Shown piece after piece: positions 8,674 through 18,353 of a DNA stretch of 64,000 nucleotides. Source of the stretch: Candidatus Avimuribaculum pullicola. Its GTDB lineage: Bacteria; Bacteroidota; Bacteroidia; Bacteroidales; Muribaculaceae. Both the position numbers and the translations under genes were made by a program. A model generated the notes under the pieces. That model searched no databases, had not been told where the DNA came from, and saw only the letters and a program-made list of their open reading frames with translations. The stretch covers positions 1 to 64,000 of the forward strand of contig DVKC01000037.1 of the NCBI GenBank assembly GCA_018716295.1, read 5' to 3'. The first letter of the stretch is position 1. Each line of letters begins with the position of its first letter.

Positions 8674-11202
8674 ATGGAGAAAGATAATGTAACGAACAAG
8701 GGTGGCTTCGCGGCTTGGCTCAAGAGGTCGCAAGCTGTGTACATGGTCATTGCCGTGGTGGTAATGGCTGTAATTTCGGTGGCGTTTTTTTACCCCGATG
8801 ATATTGAGGGCAACGTATTGCGACAGAGCGATATAGTGCAAGGCGTGGCAAACGGACAGGAAGCCCAGGCGTTCAAGGCTGAAACTGGCGAAACCACATG
8901 GTGGACCAACTCGCTATTCTCGGGTATGCCAATGTTCCAGATAGCCCCTTCATACGGAAGCAGTGCGTTGTTGTCGTGGATTAATGGCGTGTATGGCTTG
9001 TGGTTGCCGTCACCAGCCAACTTGTTGTTTATGATGATGATAGGCTTCTTCATATTGATGCTTGCGTGCCGTGCCAGGTGGCATATAGCCCTTATTGGAG
9101 CCGTTGCCTATGCTTTCTCGTCATATTTTATCATTATTATAGGTGCGGGCCATATATGGAAATTTCTGACGCTCACATACGTGCCGCCGACTATTGCCGG
9201 CATTATATGGTGTTATCGTGGGCGTTACCTCACGGGAGGTGCTGTGGCCGCGTTGTTTGCAGCGATGCAAATTTCGTCGAACCATCCGCAGATGACATAT
9301 TATTTCCTGTTCCTCATAGTGGCACTTGCTATAGGTTACCTTGTCAAGGCTGTGCGCGAAAAGCATGTTAAACAATGGGGAATAGCTACAGCTTCGCTGG
9401 TCGTGGCAGCCGTGCTTGCCGTGCTTGCTAATTCTCCCAATTTGTATAACACGTATGAGTATAGCAAGGAAACGATGCGAGGGGGGCATTCCGAGCTTGC
9501 AACGGCTACGCCTAATTCTACCAGTGGGGGGCTTGACAAAGATTATATTACAGCCTGGAGCTATGGCAAGTCGGAAACATGGACGTTGCTCATACCCAAT
9601 GTTGACGGTGGGGCAACGCTGAAGCCTGTTGACGGTAATAATATGATGCTGACACTTGCCGACACCGAACATGCCAAGCAGATGCTTAATAACGGTGAGC
9701 TGTCGGGGCAAGATTATCAATATCTCATGCAGTTCCCGCAATACTTTGGCGACCAACCGATGACCAATGGCCCTGTTTATGTGGGCGCACTTATTTTTGC
9801 ACTCTTTATCGTGGGTTGCATTATTATCAAGGGGCCAGTGAAGTGGGCGTTGCTTATCGCCACGATTATCACGGTTCTGCTGTCGTGGGGGCACAATTTT
9901 ATGTGGCTTACCGACTTGTTTATCGACCATTTCCCGCTTTACAATAAGTTCCGCACTGTTTCGAGTATCCTTGTGGTAGCTGAGCTTACCATGCCGTTGC
10001 TGGCACTGCTGGCACTGCAAAAGGTGATTTTCGACAAGGATTTGCAGCCGTGGCAACGGACTGCCACATACGTCACGCTTGGCGCGTGTGCGTTGATATG
10101 CCTTGTGGTCTATTGGTTCCCTGGTATTTTCAACCTATATTCCGAGCAAGAGGGCGAATTGCTTAAACAAGGGTTTGCACAGCAATTGCCGACATTGTTT
10201 TCAGCAATCGAAGAGATTCGCAGCAGCATGATTTCGGCCGATGCGCTACGCAGTTTTGTCGTGATTGTTGTGGGCATGGGTGTGATATTTGTAATGCAGG
10301 CTGGCAAGATTAAGCCAGTTGTCGCTACGGCATTGATTGGATTGGTTGTGCTTATCGACTTGTACAGTGTCAATAAGCGTTACCTTAGCACCGAGTCGTT
10401 TACACGTCCGTTGGCTACAGGCGAGCAACAATTTGCCATGCGTCCTGTGGATGAAGCTATTTTGCAAGACACGGCGATGAACTACCGGGTACTCGACATA
10501 CCACACTTCGAGGATGCCATGCCGTCGTATTACCATAAAGCCGTTGGTGGCTATCATGCTGCTAAGTTGACTCGTTACCAAGACTTGATGAGCTATCAAA
10601 TGGATGTCCGTAATGGAGATATCAACATCGAGGTGTTGAATATGCTTAACACCAAGTATGTAGTCACAGGCGATACGTCGGTTTCGGTCAATCCTGGGGC
10701 TATGGGTAATGCTTGGTTTGTTGACCGCATTGACTATGTAGCATCACCTGCCGAGGAAATGCAATATCTCGACAGTTTCACACCTGCTATTGAGGCTGTT
10801 GCCGACAAGAAATTTGAAGCAGTGCTTGGGGGCGGGGCTGTGCCAGCCAAGATGCCAGGCGACACAATATTTGAAACATCGTATGCGCCTAACCGGCTCA
10901 CTTACCATGCCAATAGCCAAAATGGCGGTTTGGCTGTGTTCTCGGAGATTTATTTCCCATGGGGGTGGAATGCTACTATCGATGGTGCACCTGCCGAGAT
11001 AGGACGTGTGAACTATGTGCTACGCGCACTGCGCATTCCAGCCGGCAGCCACACAATTACGTTTAGTTTTGAGCCTAAATCGGTCAGCGTTACCGAAACT
11101 CTTGCTTATATTTCCATAGTGGTTATATTCCTTGCCGTGTTGGCAGCGGTGGCTGTGAATGTGGTAGGCAATAAATCGGTAAAACGTGAGGAGGCATTGT
11201 AA
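8674..11202 (+). CDS. YfhO-family large membrane protein
   Basis: An 842-aa polytopic membrane protein. The N-terminus has one helix (~25-45) and a conserved luminal loop with WWTNSLFSGMPMFQI. Alternating hydrophobic helices run to residue ~570, and a soluble C-terminal region contains YHAAKLTRYQDLM and NMLNTKYVV. A final helix lies near the end. This layout matches YfhO proteins, which resemble GT-C glycosyltransferases; in Bacillus YfhO is linked to lipoteichoic acid glycosylation. Its substrate in Bacteroidota is unknown. The next gene starts 4 bp after the stop, so the pair is an operon. Confidence 0.82.
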   Translation: MEKDNVTNKGGFAAWLKRSQAVYMVIAVVVMAVISVAFFYPDDIEGNVLRQSDIVQGVANGQEAQAFKAETGETTWWTNSLFSGMPMFQIAPSYGSSALLSWINGVYGLWLPSPANLLFMMMIGFFILMLACRARWHIALIGAVAYAFSSYFIIIIGAGHIWKFLTLTYVPPTIAGIIWCYRGRYLTGGAVAALFAAMQISSNHPQMTYYFLFLIVALAIGYLVKAVREKHVKQWGIATASLVVAAVLAVLANSPNLYNTYEYSKETMRGGHSELATATPNSTSGGLDKDYITAWSYGKSETWTLLIPNVDGGATLKPVDGNNMMLTLADTEHAKQMLNNGELSGQDYQYLMQFPQYFGDQPMTNGPVYVGALIFALFIVGCIIIKGPVKWALLIATIITVLLSWGHNFMWLTDLFIDHFPLYNKFRTVSSILVVAELTMPLLALLALQKVIFDKDLQPWQRTATYVTLGACALICLVVYWFPGIFNLYSEQEGELLKQGFAQQLPTLFSAIEEIRSSMISADALRSFVVIVVGMGVIFVMQAGKIKPVVATALIGLVVLIDLYSVNKRYLSTESFTRPLATGEQQFAMRPVDEAILQDTAMNYRVLDIPHFEDAMPSYYHKAVGGYHAAKLTRYQDLMSYQMDVRNGDINIEVLNMLNTKYVVTGDTSVSVNPGAMGNAWFVDRIDYVASPAEEMQYLDSFTPAIEAVADKKFEAVLGGGAVPAKMPGDTIFETSYAPNRLTYHANSQNGGLAVFSEIYFPWGWNATIDGAPAEIGRVNYVLRALRIPAGSHTITFSFEPKSVSVTETLAYISIVVIFLAVLAAVAVNVVGNKSVKREEAL

Positions 11203-11206
11203 GGAA

Positions 11207-11929
11207 ATGGGAAAATTTGAGAAAATCGGCTCGGCGTTGTCGCGTTATAAGGCAAGTAAGGGGTTTGGTGTGCATTCACCGTTTGCATATAGCTTTATAA
11301 CCGATGTCCTTGATGAGAAATATGGCTACTACAGCTATGAAACGTTGCAGCAATTACGTAATGAGGTGGTTGAGCGCACTCGCAATGAGCAGGGCTATAA
11401 GCCACATGTGATTTCTCTCACCGAGTCGGCTGTGTTGTTCCGTGTTGCCAATCGTTACAATCCATCGTTATTCATGTCGGTAGGCGTCAGCTACGGAGTG
11501 GCAATTGCAAGTATGCTCATGGTGTCACATCGCAGCCGCGTAGTAGTCAGTGGGTATGAACCAGGTGGAAATGCAGCTGCCGATGAAGTGATTGCTTCGT
11601 ATGGCGAGCGTGTTGTTTCACGTGGAAGCATAAGTGAAGCATACACCTCTTACATCGACATGCTTGCCGATGGGGAGAATTGCTTTGTTGTCATCAACCA
11701 CGTGTCGATGGCTGAAATGGCCGAGGCTGCTGAGCTTGTTGATAAAATGGTGTCGAAGACCGGTGTATTGGTTCTGCGCAATATTGACAAGTTGAACACA
11801 GCCTCGATGCTATGGGAGCAGTGCCGAGCTGCAATGCACTATGGCATGACGTTCACCAATGGCAAAATGGCTGTGGTGGTATTAAATCCCAAGCTTCCAC
11901 GACAAGATTTTGGCATTTGGCTTTCATAG
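11207..11929 (+). CDS. Diverged class I SAM-methyltransferase-like protein
   Basis: A 240-aa protein starting GKFEKIGSALSRYKASKGFGVHSPFAYSFI. HSPFAY is typical of a Bacteroidota family annotated as class I methyltransferases. The expected SAM-binding block (E-GTS-G type) reads LFMSVGVSYGVA, so the acidic residue is missing. Later blocks (CFVVINHVS, LVLRNIDK, then QDFGIWLS at the end) keep the order of the family. Loss of the acidic residues suggests weak or no catalysis, or a changed ligand. The upstream ATG at 11186 overlaps the YfhO gene by 17 bp; I prefer the ATG at 11207, just after its stop. Confidence 0.6.
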   Translation: MGKFEKIGSALSRYKASKGFGVHSPFAYSFITDVLDEKYGYYSYETLQQLRNEVVERTRNEQGYKPHVISLTESAVLFRVANRYNPSLFMSVGVSYGVAIASMLMVSHRSRVVVSGYEPGGNAAADEVIASYGERVVSRGSISEAYTSYIDMLADGENCFVVINHVSMAEMAEAAELVDKMVSKTGVLVLRNIDKLNTASMLWEQCRAAMHYGMTFTNGKMAVVVLNPKLPRQDFGIWLS

Positions 11930-12163
11930 TACCCTTGGATTTACCCCCAAAACGGTAATAGAAAATCATAATCTATAGAATGCGAAGCGGGTGTGGCAAA
12001 TTAGATAAATGGTTGTACACTGTTTGCAGAATGTAAGTTAAGTTATAGTAATTGCACTATGCTTAACCGGCTGGTGGAGTGAGCGATAGCGAACGTAACC
12101 TGCGGGAAGACTGATATATACACTAAGCGGCTTTGGAGATGCCATACACCAATAGTTGTGTAG
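11930..12163. other. Intergenic stretch with no recognisable gene
   Basis: No open frame resembles a protein I know and no terminator is clear. The composition is mixed, and the segment leads into the recombinase remnant. It probably belongs to the same decayed insertion, but I see no flanking direct repeat. Confidence 0.4.
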
Positions 12164-12333
12164 CATTTCCGCAGCCACTCGTTTGCCGTGAATATCCTTA
12201 ACAACGGACGAACATCAAGACGGTTGCGAACCTTTTAGGTCATAGCGGACTGAAACATACGGAAAGATACACCCGTGCGGTGGACAAGCTGAAAGAGAAA
12301 GCGATAAACAGTCTGCCGGAATTAAAGTTTTAA
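12164..12333 (+). pseudogene. Tyrosine recombinase/integrase C-terminal remnant (frameshifted)
   Basis: Reading from 12164 gives HFRSHSFAVNILNNGR. After a shift of frame near 12211 it continues IKTVANLLGHSGLKHTERYTRAVDKLKEKAINSLPELKF and stops at 12331-12333. Together these are the last blocks of a tyrosine recombinase: the RHSFA-like box, the LLGH histidine box and the ERYTR tyrosine nucleophile. The two parts lie in different frames, and stops close both ends, so only about 55 residues survive of a protein normally ~300-400 aa long. It marks an old integrative element at this site. Confidence 0.8.
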
Positions 12334-12345
12334 CCACAAAAGGAT

Positions 12346-12353
12346 TATCTTTG
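12346..12353 (+). promoter_or_regulatory. -7 box before the YhcG remnant
   Basis: TATCTTTG fits TAnnTTTG and ends 5 bp before the ATG at 12359. The transcript would be almost leaderless. No TTTG lies 19-20 bp upstream. Confidence 0.4.
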
Positions 12354-12358
12354 CAACC

Positions 12359-12850
12359 ATGAACTTTGAAGCATTAGTAAAACATATCAGCACGATACAA
12401 AGCACGTTGCAGGCGCAAGCAGCACATGCTGTAAATCTTGCCCTGACAGCCCGCAACTGGCTCATGGGCTGCTACATTGTGGAGTTTGAACAGAACGGGG
12501 AAGACCGTGCCACATACGGTGAACAATTGTTAAAGAAGCTGGAACAGCGGCTGAACGTCAAGGGACTGAACGAGCGCAGGTTTCGTGAGTTCCGACGGTT
12601 GTATCTCGTTTATCCACAACTGAAAGAGCCTATCGCATTGTATCTGACATAGCAAATTCAGTACGCACTGTCCTCCGAATTCACAGACCCAATTCGGCGG
12701 TTGTTGACCGCCAAATCTGATAATGAAATTCGGCGGTTGTCAACCGCCGAATCCACTCAACACATTCAATCGGCTCAAAACAAATGGATTACCCCACCCG
12801 AAAAATTGTTTAGCCGCCTATCCTCCACCCATTTGAATATCCCTAGTTAA
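12359..12850 (+). pseudogene. YhcG/DUF1016 nuclease-family gene, N-terminal remnant with internal stop
   Basis: The first 97 codons (SLT-like block NLALTARNWLMGCYIVEFEQNGEDRATYG, then FREFRRLYLVYPQ) are the DUF1016 N-terminal domain. A TAG at 12650-12652 ends that frame. The same frame then stays open and still resembles the family: a short repeat (IRRLLTAK, IRRLSTAE) and QNKWITPPEKLFSRLSSTHL, which normally leads into the linker of these proteins. It stops at about 12848. The C-terminal PD-(D/E)XK nuclease domain is absent. YhcG-type proteins usually travel with mobile elements and restriction loci; the integrase remnant upstream fits that. It is dead unless the N-terminal fragment acts alone. 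Confidence 0.82.
12691..12752 (+). repeat. Short direct repeat with 12-bp palindrome inside the YhcG remnant
   Basis: ATTCGGCGGTTG occurs at 12692-12703 and again at 12728-12739. The second copy forms a palindrome with CAACCGCCGAAT (12741-12752) across one base. In frame it encodes IRRLLTAK/IRRLSTAE, so it looks like a coding repeat rather than an attachment site. Confidence 0.6.
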
Positions 12851-12919
12851 TAAGCAACATAGAAATAGTATGGTTGATACGATTTTGTTCATTCCTTGAT
12901 GTTTGTGCAGGTTTTTTTA

Positions 12920-14140
12920 TTACTTGCGGAACATGGCTGTAGCACGTTTTACTGCTGCGATGAAGCGTTCGACCTCTTCACGGGTATTATAGACGGCAAA
13001 TGAAGCGCGTACAGTTCCCTCTATGCCCAGCGAGGTCATTAAAGGTTGTGCGCAGTGGTGTCCTGTGCGCACGGCGATGCCCATCTTGTCCAAAAGCATG
13101 CCCATATCGTAGTGGTGTATCCCATCAACGAGGAACGATATCACACCTTCCTTGCCAGCCGATGTGCCATAAATTTTCATGCCAGGGATTTCCATCAATC
13201 CGGCTGTGGCAGCGATAAGCAATTCACGTTCATGGGCGGCAATGTTGTCGATACCTATGCGGTTGATATAGTCAATGGCTGCCGACATTGCAGCTACGCC
13301 GACATAGTCGGGTGTACCTGCTTCAAACTTGAAAGGCAGGTCGGCAAAGGTGGTTTTCTCGAATGTCACATGGCCTATCATCTCACCGCCACCTTGGTAT
13401 GGAGGCAGTGTTTCGAGCCAGCGGCGTTTGCCATATAGCACGCCTACTCCGACAGGGCCATACATTTTGTGGGCCGAGAATGCGTAGAAATCGGCATCAA
13501 GGTCGGTCACGTCGATGCGGCGGTGTGCTACGGCTTGCGCCCCGTCGATGAGTACAGGCACACCATGGCGGTGCGCTATTTCTATCATCTGCTTGATGGG
13601 ATTGACCGTCCCGAGCACGTTTGACACGTGTGCGAGTGCCACAAAGCGAGTGTTGTCGGTAAACAAGTCTTCGTAGGCATCGAGCATTATATCACCATGG
13701 GCATCAATAGGAACCACTTTCAACACCACGCGGCAATAACGTTGCAGCAGTTGCCAAGGCACGATGTTGGAATGGTGTTCGGCAACGGTCACGATTATTT
13801 CATCGCCATTGCACAGCGAGTTGCCGAATGTTGATGCTACAAGGTTGATGCCTTCGGTTGTGCCGCGAGTGAAGATTATTTCTTCGGTTGAACCTGCATT
13901 TATGAATTCTTTCACTTTGAGGCGAGCATCTTCTACACGGTCGGTAGCTTCTTGCGAGAGGGTGTGTACGCCACGGTGTACGTTGGCCTTGTGTTCATAA
14001 TACATTCGGCAGATGCTATCGACCACGCAGCGCGGTGTTTGCGAGGTGGCTGCGTTGTCGAGGTACACAAGCGGGTTTCCCTCTACCGTGCGGTGCAGGA
14101 TTGGAAACTCTTCCCTTATTTTATCAATATCGAGTGACAT
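12920..14140 (-). CDS. sufS: Cysteine desulfurase SufS
   Basis: A 406-aa PLP enzyme that removes sulfur from cysteine and leaves a persulfide for SufE. The PLP lysine lies in FSAHKMYGPVGVGVLYG, and the active-site cysteine in VRTGHHCAQPLM near residue 365, as in group II desulfurases. The track shows a longer frame from 14281; I chose MSLDIDKIREEFP at 14140, which follows the sufD stop by 13 bp and gives the family length. It is the last gene of the cvpA-sufBCDS operon. Confidence 0.95.
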   Translation of the reverse strand: MSLDIDKIREEFPILHRTVEGNPLVYLDNAATSQTPRCVVDSICRMYYEHKANVHRGVHTLSQEATDRVEDARLKVKEFINAGSTEEIIFTRGTTEGINLVASTFGNSLCNGDEIIVTVAEHHSNIVPWQLLQRYCRVVLKVVPIDAHGDIMLDAYEDLFTDNTRFVALAHVSNVLGTVNPIKQMIEIAHRHGVPVLIDGAQAVAHRRIDVTDLDADFYAFSAHKMYGPVGVGVLYGKRRWLETLPPYQGGGEMIGHVTFEKTTFADLPFKFEAGTPDYVGVAAMSAAIDYINRIGIDNIAAHERELLIAATAGLMEIPGMKIYGTSAGKEGVISFLVDGIHHYDMGMLLDKMGIAVRTGHHCAQPLMTSLGIEGTVRASFAVYNTREEVERFIAAVKRATAMFRK

Positions 14141-14153
14141 GTTGCGTGTGGAA

Positions 14154-15518
14154 TTATTTTTTCTTGATTTTGGTGTGGCACGACTGTGACGCAGTGCAGT
14201 TGCGGCACTGGGCCAGGGTGCCGGCGAAACGTTTCTCGACGAGGTGGCGTAGGCGGTCGCGTAATGCTTCGAGCCTGACACCGTCGATGATGTCGCTCAT
14301 GAATGCTTGCATCAGCAGTGTGCGTGCTTCCTGGCACGATATGCCGCGCGTCTGCATGTAGAACATTGCATCTTGGTCAAGTTGCCCGACAGTTGCGCCA
14401 TGGCCGCATTTTACGTCATCGGTGTAAATTTCGAGTTGTGGCTTGGTGTACATTTTTGCGCGGTTGCTGGCGCAAATGTTGCGGTTGCTTTGGTAGGCCT
14501 CGGTGCGTGGCGAATCTGGTGCAACGAGTATTTTGCCCGTGAAAGCACCTACAGCATCATCGTCAAGCACATACTTGAAAAGTTCGTTGCTATGGCAGTA
14601 GCCCACGTTGTGACCTATGTAGGTGTGGTTGTCGATGTGTTGTGTGTTGCTTGCGATTGCCATGCCCAGCAGCGTGGTTTCGGCATGTTGCCCGTCGATG
14701 TCGATGTGGTAGTTGTTGCGTGTGATGCCGTTCATCAGCGTGATGCCGTTAATGAGCACATTGCTGCTGGCGGCCTGCCGTACCCACATCGATGATACTC
14801 GGTGGGTCTTTTCGCTTGCTTCTTCGAGGTCGTAGTAGTCGAGTGTAGCACCTTCACCCACAAAGACTTCAACAACTTGCGTGTTAAGGAAATCGGTGTC
14901 GTGGCTTTGTGTGTGGTCGCATACCAATATTTTCACTTGTGCGCCAGCTTCGGCAACGACGAGTACACGGCGGTTGGTCATTAACGGGCTATTGGCACGC
15001 AGTAAATTTACGAGTTGGATAGGGCGTTCAACCACGACTCCTGCTGGTATGTAAACCAGCAACCCGTCTTGGGCAAGCAACGAGTTGAGTGCCACTTGTG
15101 GGTCGCTTATTGGAGCTATAGTACCATAATAGCGGCTCACGATTTCATTGCAAGCGCTGTCGTTCATCGAGGCGACAATTACACCGTTGGGCAATTGCGC
15201 TTGTGGATTGCCTTGGTATGTGTCGTTGAAGACATAGTACAGGCTTGTGCTGAGGTTTGGCACGTCGCAACGGAAAGGCTCGCTGATGTCGGCTGTGGCT
15301 GTCAGGCGGTCGATGTTGATGCCATAGTCGGGGGCATATAATGCTTCAAGGTCGCTCACTTCGTAGTTTTCATCGCCCTTGGTTGGCATTTGTCGGCCGT
15401 CAAGTGCCGCAAGTGCGGCAGGACGCAAAGCATTGAATACTGGAGATGACGCATTGTCGATGCGTTTCCCCAGTTGTTTGTATATGTCGATATATTGTTG
15501 AATAGAAGACATAAGCAT
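14154..15518 (-). CDS. sufD: Fe-S cluster assembly scaffold protein SufD
   Basis: A 454-aa beta-helix protein that pairs with SufB and SufC in the scaffold complex. The C-terminal block CGHGATVGQLDQDAMFYMQTRGIS is the SufD signature, and the middle part holds the expected beta-helix. The start codon overlaps the sufC stop in a TAATG arrangement, indicating translational coupling; an alternative ATG lies two codons further in. The C-terminus ends in a lysine-rich tail (TKIKKK) after several cysteines (CRNCTASQSC), which is slightly unusual. Confidence 0.94.
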   Translation of the reverse strand: MLMSSIQQYIDIYKQLGKRIDNASSPVFNALRPAALAALDGRQMPTKGDENYEVSDLEALYAPDYGINIDRLTATADISEPFRCDVPNLSTSLYYVFNDTYQGNPQAQLPNGVIVASMNDSACNEIVSRYYGTIAPISDPQVALNSLLAQDGLLVYIPAGVVVERPIQLVNLLRANSPLMTNRRVLVVAEAGAQVKILVCDHTQSHDTDFLNTQVVEVFVGEGATLDYYDLEEASEKTHRVSSMWVRQAASSNVLINGITLMNGITRNNYHIDIDGQHAETTLLGMAIASNTQHIDNHTYIGHNVGYCHSNELFKYVLDDDAVGAFTGKILVAPDSPRTEAYQSNRNICASNRAKMYTKPQLEIYTDDVKCGHGATVGQLDQDAMFYMQTRGISCQEARTLLMQAFMSDIIDGVRLEALRDRLRHLVEKRFAGTLAQCRNCTASQSCHTKIKKK

Positions 15519-16279
15519 TAGCCATTTAAGCCGTCAAATTCTTGTTTAATCCAGTCATACCCTTTTTCTTCAAGCACTAAGGCTAATTGCGGGCCATCGG
15601 TCTTTACGATACGTCCTTTGTAAAGGACGTGTACGAAGTCGGGTTTGATATAATCGAGCAGCCTCTGGTAGTGTGTGATGACAATTGTGGCGTTGTTGTC
15701 GGTTTTCAACTTGTTTACGCCGCCAGCCACAGTGCGCAGTGCATCGATGTCGAGTCCGCTGTCGGTTTCGTCGAGTATCGACAGGCGCGGTTCGAGCATT
15801 GCCATTTGGAAGATTTCGTTGCGTTTTTTCTCTCCGCCAGAAAAGCCTTCGTTTACCGACCGTGAGGCAAGTTTGTTGTCGAGTTCCACGATTGAACGCT
15901 TTTCACGCATCAACTTCAGGAAGTCGCTTGCGCTTAGTGGCTCTTGTCCGTAATATTTACGCTTCTCGTTGATGGCTGCACGCATGAAATTCACCATCGA
16001 CACTCCAGGGATTTCAACTGGATATTGGAAACTGAGGAACAGCCCTTCGTGTGAGCGGTCTTCGGGCGGCATGGCCAGCAAATCTTTGCCGTAGAATGTA
16101 ACACTACCGCCTGTGACTGTAAATGCAGGGTTTCCTGCGAGGACCGAAGCCAGAGTGCTTTTCCCCGACCCGTTTGGTCCCATGATGGCATGAACTTCAC
16201 CTGGCTTGACAGTCAAGTTGATACCTTTCAATATTTCTTTGCCCTCAATCTGGGCATGTAAATCTTTTATTTCGAGCAT
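15518..16279 (-). CDS. sufC: Fe-S assembly ATPase SufC
   Basis: An ABC-type ATPase of 253 aa that drives the SufBCD scaffold. The Walker A is GPNGSGKST. The signature FSGGEKKRNEI has the SufC-specific KKRNE wording, and the Walker B is LSILDETDSGLDIDAL. It sits 43 bp after sufB and overlaps sufD by the TAATG junction. Confidence 0.97.
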   Translation of the reverse strand: MLEIKDLHAQIEGKEILKGINLTVKPGEVHAIMGPNGSGKSTLASVLAGNPAFTVTGGSVTFYGKDLLAMPPEDRSHEGLFLSFQYPVEIPGVSMVNFMRAAINEKRKYYGQEPLSASDFLKLMREKRSIVELDNKLASRSVNEGFSGGEKKRNEIFQMAMLEPRLSILDETDSGLDIDALRTVAGGVNKLKTDNNATIVITHYQRLLDYIKPDFVHVLYKGRIVKTDGPQLALVLEEKGYDWIKQEFDGLNG

Positions 16280-16322
16280 TGTAAACTATATTTTGCAAGT
16301 TAAGATATTTGTTTGGGTGGGG

Positions 16323-17777
16323 TTATCCGATGCTGCCTTCGAGGGAGATTTGCAGCAGCTTTTGTGCCTCAACGGCAAATTCCATCGGGAGCTTGGTGAG
16401 GACTTCCTTGGCGTAGCCGTTGACGATGAGTCCTATGGCATCCTCGGTTGTGAGCCCTCGTTGGTTGCAGTAGAATATCTGTTCTTCATTGATTTTCGAT
16501 GTGGTAGCCTCGTGTTCCACTACCGAGCTGTCGTTGCGCACGTCGATGTATGGGAATGTGTGGGCCCCGCTGGTAGAACTGAGCAGCAAGCTATCACATT
16601 GTGTGTAGTTGCGGCTATTAGTGGCTCCCGCCGCCACACGCACCAGTCCGCGGTAGCTGTTTTGGCTGTGTCCGGCCGAGATGCCTTTCGACACTATTGT
16701 GCTGCGCGTGTTTTTGCCGATGTGTATCATCTTTGTGCCAGTGTCGGCTTGTTGGTAGTTGTTGGTTAGGGCTACGGAGTAGAACTCGCCCACCGAGTTA
16801 TTGCCTGACAGGACGCAGCTGGGATATTTCCACGTTATTGCCGAGCCTGTTTCGACCTGAGTCCACGACAATTTGGAGAAGTCGCCACGGCACAGGCCGC
16901 GCTTGGTGACGAAGTTGTAGATGCCGCCCTTGCCATCCTTGTCGCCTGGATACCAGTTTTGTACAGTCGAGTATTTTACCATAGCGTGGTCTTCGACAAC
17001 AATCTCGACGATGGCGGCGTGGAGCTGGTTCTCATCGCGCATGGGGGCTGTGCAGCCTTCGAGGTATGACACGTAGGCTTCATCGTCGGCCACGATGAGT
17101 GTGCGTTCAAACTGTCCTGTGTCGGCTGCATTGATGCGGAAATATGTTGATAGTTCCATGGGGCAGCGCACACCCTTGGGTATATATACGAATGAGCCAT
17201 CTGAAAATACTGCCGAGTTGAGTGCGGCATAGAAATTATCGGTGTAAGGAACTACTGTCCCGAGGTATTTTTTCACCAAGTCGGGATAGTCGCGCACAGC
17301 CTCGCTGATCGAGCAGAATATCACGCCCAGTTCGGCCAAACGTTCCTTGTAGGTTGTCTTCACGCTCACACTGTCCATTACTGCATCGACAGCCACGCCC
17401 GACAGCCGCATTTGTTCTTCGAGCGAAATGCCCAGCTTGTCGAAGGTCTTGCGCAGCTCGGGGTCAACATCGTCGAGGCTTTTTGGCCCTTCTTTTTGTT
17501 TGGGTGCGGCATAGTAGCTTATGGCATTGAAGTCGATGGGAGGAATGTCGAGGTGTGCCCATTGCGGCATGGGCAACGTCAACCAGTGTTTGTAGGCTTT
17601 CAAGCGGAAGTCGAGCAACCATTGTGGTTCACCCTTGATGCTTGATATGTAGCGTATCACCTCCTCGTTAAGACCTTTGGGGATGATATGGGTTTCGATG
17701 TCGGTCACGAAGCCATATTTGTACTCGCTTGTTGTGGCTTCGTCAATTATGCTTTTGCTTTCTATCTCTTTCTCCAT
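16323..17777 (-). CDS. sufB: Fe-S cluster assembly scaffold protein SufB
   Basis: A 484-aa scaffold subunit. Conserved blocks are [47 protein letters not shown], and [22 protein letters not shown] near the C-terminus; the last holds the residues that bind nascent clusters with SufD. Length and start are normal. It follows cvpA by 15 bp on the same transcript. Confidence 0.97.
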   Translation of the reverse strand: MEKEIESKSIIDEATTSEYKYGFVTDIETHIIPKGLNEEVIRYISSIKGEPQWLLDFRLKAYKHWLTLPMPQWAHLDIPPIDFNAISYYAAPKQKEGPKSLDDVDPELRKTFDKLGISLEEQMRLSGVAVDAVMDSVSVKTTYKERLAELGVIFCSISEAVRDYPDLVKKYLGTVVPYTDNFYAALNSAVFSDGSFVYIPKGVRCPMELSTYFRINAADTGQFERTLIVADDEAYVSYLEGCTAPMRDENQLHAAIVEIVVEDHAMVKYSTVQNWYPGDKDGKGGIYNFVTKRGLCRGDFSKLSWTQVETGSAITWKYPSCVLSGNNSVGEFYSVALTNNYQQADTGTKMIHIGKNTRSTIVSKGISAGHSQNSYRGLVRVAAGATNSRNYTQCDSLLLSSTSGAHTFPYIDVRNDSSVVEHEATTSKINEEQIFYCNQRGLTTEDAIGLIVNGYAKEVLTKLPMEFAVEAQKLLQISLEGSIG

Positions 17778-17792
17778 AATAGTTTCTCGTTC

Positions 17793-18329
17793 TCAATTGT
17801 TGTTGTTGCTCATGGCATCGCTCAGGTCATCGAACATTTGTGGCAATGAGTTGGCTCCAAGCAGTGTCGGCGTGATGTTCATAGTCCAGCGAGTGAGTGC
17901 ATTGCCCGAGTTGGCGAATGAAGCTGCCGAAGGGAAGAACACAAATGCAATGTTAAGCACAATGCTCACCACCAGCAGATATTTGAATGCGCAGAATAGT
18001 GAGCCAGCTAAGCGGTCGAACAGGTTGAGGTGCAACGTTTTCAATACCGATTTGAACATCATTCCCACGAGCTTTATGCTCAGGAACACTATCAGGAACA
18101 GTACAATATTGGCTATTGCGCTGGTAGTGTATTCAGGCATGGGCCATCCCGCCGATTCTGGGACAATTTCCACCAATATGCTTGTGGCCCAGTCGCCAAA
18201 CATGTTGCAGACGATGATACCCAACACAATGCCACATATAGTGGAGAGTTGCCCCACAAACCCTTTCATGTAGCCAAGTATAAGTCCCAAGATTGCTACA
18301 ATAAGTATGATGATGTCGATTAAGCCCAT
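17793..18329 (-). CDS. CvpA-family membrane protein
   Basis: A 178-aa protein with four hydrophobic helices. It starts MGLIDIIILIVAILGLILGYMKGFVGQLS, the CvpA pattern, where FVGQL follows the first helix. The track frame from 18533 is too long; its first 68 codons cross the promoter, so I chose the ATG at 18329. CvpA is needed for colicin V production and purF expression in E. coli, and its role elsewhere is unclear. Here it opens the suf operon. Confidence 0.85.
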   Translation of the reverse strand: MGLIDIIILIVAILGLILGYMKGFVGQLSTICGIVLGIIVCNMFGDWATSILVEIVPESAGWPMPEYTTSAIANIVLFLIVFLSIKLVGMMFKSVLKTLHLNLFDRLAGSLFCAFKYLLVVSIVLNIAFVFFPSAASFANSGNALTRWTMNITPTLLGANSLPQMFDDLSDAMSNNNN

Positions 18330-18353
18330 TTTATAGTAGAATATTGCAACTCG

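Noticed and set aside
9121-10056. 311-aa ORF on the minus strand
   Set aside because: Antisense to the YfhO-type gene. Low-complexity His/Arg/Gln-rich composition typical of shadow frames.
12728-12752. Palindrome considered as an attachment or operator site
   Set aside because: It is one unit of a short direct repeat that keeps the YhcG frame (IRRL-TA), so coding repetition explains it better.
14154-14281. Longer sufS start (track frame to 14281)
   Set aside because: The extra 47 residues run through the end of sufD and are not part of the desulfurase fold. MSLDIDKIREEFP is the natural start.
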